Shown here: positions 61,260 through 64,000 of the stretch, in pieces
Layout: each line of letters starts with the position of its first letter
How positions within the stretch are numbered: the stretch's first letter is position 1
Source of the DNA: Streptomyces sp. A1136
GTDB taxonomy: Bacteria; Actinomycetota; Actinomycetes; Streptomycetales; Streptomycetaceae
Reading direction: 5' to 3'
NCBI RefSeq assembly: GCF_004795055.1
Contig: NZ_SSBJ01000030.1
Location: 32,510 to 96,509 of the forward strand
DNA: 64,000 bases
The notes under the pieces: model-generated
What the model was told of the DNA's origin: nothing
The model's database searches: none
Seen by the model: the letters and a program-made list of their open reading frames with translations, nothing else
Position numbers and translations under genes: made by a program

Positions 61260-61483
61260 CGGGTAGCCGGCCTGATCCTGGGGGTCGGTGAGCCTCTTCC
61301 GATGCCTCTCAATGGCGAGCCACCGCCGCACCGTCCGCTCCGACACCCCCAAACACTCCCCGCAAGACGCACATGCCCCCGCGACAGCCGTCCCCGGGCC
61401 CGCAGCCCCAACAACCGTTGCACGGCAGGGCCGCGCAACGCCGTGAGCGCCGGACCCTGGAGCTCAGGCACCGGCTCTGGCAC
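61260..61483 (-). pseudogene. Transposase-like HTH fragment
   Basis: The minus-strand reading LGVSERTVRRWLAIERHRK, preceded in another frame by RLLGLRARGRLSRGHVRLAG, resembles the N-terminal HTH of the integrase-core (Mu/Tn7-type) transposases of Streptomyces. Nothing else of such a protein follows. Confidence 0.4.
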
Positions 61484-61602
61484 GTGCAGCGGTGCCGTCT
61501 AAGACGGAAGCGTGGACCTTGCCCTCCGCGCCCATGGCTTCGAGGGTCAGGAAAATTTGCCCGTATCGAAAGTGCCTAGTGAAGAGGACGGAGAGCTCAA
61601 TT

Positions 61603-62163
61603 GTGATCCAGAATGATTGGATGGTCACGCTTGAGACTCCCCGTTTGATCCTGCGTCGTTGGCGCGAGGAAGACGTTGCGCCCATGGCTGCCGTCAACGC
61701 CGACCCCGAGGTCATGCGGTGGATCCGCGACGGCAGCGTCCTTGACGAACAGCAGACACGCGGCCGGGTCCAGGCATGGGAAAGCGAGTGGGAGTCACAG
61801 GGCTTCGGCCTGTTCGCCGTGGAGATCCGGTCCACTGGCGAGCTGGCCGGGTTCACGGGCCTTTCGGTGCCCGACTTCTTGCCGGAGGTACTCCCGGCGG
61901 TTGAGGTCGGCTGGCGGCTGGGACGTTCACACTGGGGGCAGGGCTTGGCCACCGAGGCCGCTGCGGCCGCTGTTCGGTTCGGGTTCGAAGAGCGAGGGCT
62001 GGAGCGGATCGTCAGCATCACACAGGTGGGCAACGACGCCTCCGAACGGATCATGACCAAACTGGGGATGCATCCTGTCCGTGAGACCGTCAATCCCACC
62101 GGCGGTCGGCGGGTACGGGTGTTCGAGTTGTCGTCGGATCAGTACGTCACAACCACTCGTTGA
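61603..62163 (+). CDS. GNAT-family N-acetyltransferase (RimJ/RimL-like)
   Basis: A 186-aa acetyltransferase: LETPRLILRRWREEDVAPMA at the N-terminus, VEVGWRLGRSHWGQGLATEA (acetyl-CoA site, Q/RxxGxG/A-like as WGQGLA), GLERIVSITQVGNDASERIM and TKLGMHPVRETVNP. It acetylates amino groups of proteins or small molecules. The GTG at 61603, 10 nt after GGAG, is preferred over the ATG at 61621. The last few codons (YVTTTR) overlap the end of an IS5 remnant on the opposite strand, so the native C-terminus may have been replaced. Confidence 0.8.
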   Translation: MIQNDWMVTLETPRLILRRWREEDVAPMAAVNADPEVMRWIRDGSVLDEQQTRGRVQAWESEWESQGFGLFAVEIRSTGELAGFTGLSVPDFLPEVLPAVEVGWRLGRSHWGQGLATEAAAAAVRFGFEERGLERIVSITQVGNDASERIMTKLGMHPVRETVNPTGGRRVRVFELSSDQYVTTTR

Positions 62164-62590
62164 TGGCTGCGACGAGGACGGTCGCCTCATAGCAGACCGC
62201 GAGTTTGTCGTACCGTGCGGCTACAGCGCGGTGTCTTTTGAGGCGGTTGATGGCGCATTCGACGGCGTGCCTTGCTTTGTAGTCTTCGGGGTCGAACTTC
62301 GGCGGACGACCGCCGCGTGAGCCGAGCTTCTTGCGGTTGCGGACCTGGTCGGCCTTGTCCGGGATGGTGCAGCGGATACCGCGACACAGCAGATAGGCGC
62401 GATTCTTCCGGGAGGCGTACGCCCTGTCGGCGCGCACGCGATCGGGTCGTGTGCGTGGCCGGCCCGGTCCGACGCGCGGCACGCGGACCTTTTCCAGGAC
62501 CGGATCGAACTGCGGGGACCCTTGCTGCCCCGCCGTGACCACGATTGACATGCGCTTCTGTCCTTGTCGGTGGCCTGGTGGAGCTTGGAC
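62147..62590 (-). pseudogene. IS5-family transposase, C-terminal half
   Basis: From about 62590: SKLHQATDKD, then after a shift MSIVVTAGQQGSPQFDPVLE, GPGRPRTRPDRVRADRAYAS, IPDKADQVRNRKKLGSRGGR, RHAVECAINRLKRHRAVAAR and the tail YEATVLVAAINEWL. The last two catalytic residues (Asp in RADRAY, Glu in AVECAIN) are present, but the N-terminal half with the first Asp is missing, replaced by an IS701 transposase on the same strand. Confidence 0.75.
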
Positions 62591-62599
62591 TTGACGGAC

Positions 62600-63817
62600 G
62601 AGCAGTGGGCGCTGCTGGAGTTGCTGTTGCCGACGCTGCGCTCCGCTGTTCGGTCAGGAACAGGTGGGCGGCCGTGACCAGGGTGGCGTGGCGGTGCCAG
62701 CCGGTGAACGAGCGTCCCTCGAAGTGGTCCAGGCCCACGGCTGTCTTCAACTCGCTTAGTCGTGCTCGATCCGCCAGCGGACTTCGCGAGGCGGACCAGG
62801 TCCTTGGCGGCAATGTTCGCGGGCAAATTCGAGATCCAGTACTTGCCCGGTTCCGTCTCGCCCTCGGGCCACTGCGCGATCAGCCGGACCAGCGGGATCG
62901 TGCCGTCGGCGGCGGGTTTGGGCCGCCGGCCCGCGAGGCGGATCCGCAGGAGCACAAAGCGCGAGCTCATCGCTGCTTTGGAGCCCTTGCGCCAGGTCAC
63001 GGGCCGGCCCTTGTGCCGCCCCGCGGCCAGCACGTGCTCGCGCAAGGACACGGGCCGGGTGCGGTAGCGGGGCAGCGGGCGGGGGCCGAGCCCTGAATAG
63101 GCGGGCTGATGCGGCACCGCTTCCTCGCCGTGGGCGGTCATCTCGCCCTTGACCTGCAGGACATAGGCCAGGCCCCGGTCTTCGAGACCGTGGCGGAAGT
63201 CTGCGTGCGCGCCGTAGCCGGTGTCCGCGACCAGGGCTGCGGGCCGCAGACCGACCCCGGCCAGTTCGTCGAGCATGTCCAGAGTGAGCTGCCACTTGGG
63301 GCGGTGGTGTTCGTCATCGGGGATCCGGCAGGCCCTGCGGCGTGCGGCGGCTTCGGGCCCGTCCCACGCGGCGGGCAGGAACAGCCGCCAGGACAGCGGG
63401 CACGAGGCGGTGTCGGAAGCGGCGTGGACGCTGACGCCGATCTGGCAGTTGCCGACCTTGCCCAAAGTGCCCGAGTGCTGCCCGGCCACCCCGGGTGAGG
63501 CGGTGCCGTCCTTGGAAGCCGGTATGGTCCACCACCCACACCTGCGGACGGACCGCGGCCACCGCCCGCCAGGCCAATCGTGCCCGCACCTGGTCGACGG
63601 GCCAGGTCGAGGACGTCATGAACTGCTGAGACTGCTGATGATCCACCCCGAGACGCTCGGCCATCGGCTGCATCGATTTGCGTCGACCGTCCAGAAGCAG
63701 CCCGCGCAGATACAGCTGGCCCTTCGCCCGCTGGTCCCGGCGGACCAACGGCGCCAACACCTCCGACGCGAACTCCTCCAGCCGACCCCGCACCGCCGCA
63801 AGCTCCCCAGCCCTCAT
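62600..63817 (-). pseudogene. IS701-family transposase, frameshifted
   Basis: It starts at about 63817 with MRAGELAAVRGRLEEFASEV, LAPLVRRDQRAKGQLYLRGL and QVWVVDHTGFQG (first Asp). It shifts near 63500 into GTLGKVGNCQIGVSVHAASD, VADTGYGAHADFRHGLEDRG (second Asp) and onward to NLPANIAAKDLVRLAKS, and shifts again near 62770 into GLDHFEGRSFTGWHRHATLV and TAAHLFLTEQR. All three parts are in order and nearly full length, so two indels are enough to kill it. It is the largest transposase of the window. Confidence 0.8.
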
Positions 63818-63873
63818 ACAGCCAGCGAACTACCAGGCACCCCGATGTGACAAGACCAGCTGACAAAGCACTA

Positions 63874-64000
63874 CTAGTGACCTGAGTCAGAGATTCGGTG
63901 GCAGTAGGCGGCGACTTTGTCGAGGATCTCGTCGGCTGTCTTCGTCCAGATGAAGGGCCTTGGGTGGTCGTTCCAGTCGGCGAGCCAGGCCCGGATGTCG
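63874..64000 (-). pseudogene. IS630-family transposase C-terminus, running off the window
   Basis: The minus-strand reading DIRAWLADWNDHPRPFIWTK followed by TADEILDKVAAYCHRISDSGH and a TAG stop is the C-terminal end of an IS630 transposase (W-N-x-x-P-x-P-F-x-W-x-K-T). It is open at the window edge, so it could be a complete gene outside; only the tail is visible and it has no defect. Confidence 0.65.

Overview
The window reads as a streptomycete chromosome, probably an arm or another plastic segment. GC content and third-position GC are very high, GTG starts are common, and the gene set is typical of the genus: chaplins, a whiE-type spore-pigment polyketide cluster, ECF sigma, AraC, TetR, MerR and MarR regulators, a secreted xylanase, and RlmA(II)-type rRNA methyltransferase. 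At least fifteen broken transposase fragments (IS5, IS630, IS481, ISL3, IS701, IS21 and Tn3 types) and many half-genes show that the region has been rearranged repeatedly.

Layout. 0.3-5 kb: IS debris around a STAS protein, an rRNA methyltransferase resistance-type gene, a frameshifted chaplin and a small TatA. 5-14 kb: an aromatic amino acid hydroxylase facing a six-gene minus-strand operon (SAH-hydrolase-like protein, two Gfo/Idh/MocA oxidoreductases, a B12-binding radical SAM enzyme, an MFS exporter and a 430-aa protein of no recognised family). The first four genes overlap by 4 nt each. This is my best candidate for an undescribed small-molecule pathway. 14.5-21 kb: decaying regulators, hydrolases and IS remnants. 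21-25 kb: GH15 glucoamylase-like enzyme, amidohydrolase and MerR regulator. 25.6-31.6 kb: Gly-rich secreted protein, a GH10-CBM13-GH62 xylanase/arabinofuranosidase fusion and, directly upstream of it, a membrane-anchored ECF sigma factor with an extracytoplasmic arabinose-binding (AbfB) domain. 32-36 kb: IS debris, an orphan 2OG-Fe(II) oxygenase, a decayed IS5-family element and an intact chaplin.

37.4-46.8 kb: the spore-pigment cluster in the order SchA/CurD protein, cupin, KS-alpha, KS-beta, ACP, aromatase/cyclase and TcmI-type cyclase on the plus strand. The flavin hydroxylase is divergent, and an O-methyltransferase and a secreted beta-helix protein lie beyond. Together the products should make, fold, cyclise, oxidise and possibly methylate an aromatic polyketide for the spore wall.

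47-54 kb: small membrane proteins (one present as two copies, one broken), a LecB-like lectin remnant, an SRPBCC protein and IS debris. 54-57 kb: flavin monooxygenase and hydrolase under a divergent AraC regulator. 57-64 kb: orphan IstB, a methyltransferase, a VOC protein, a MarR gene behind a SoxR-box-like promoter, a GNAT protein, then IS5, IS701 and IS630 remnants running to the right edge.
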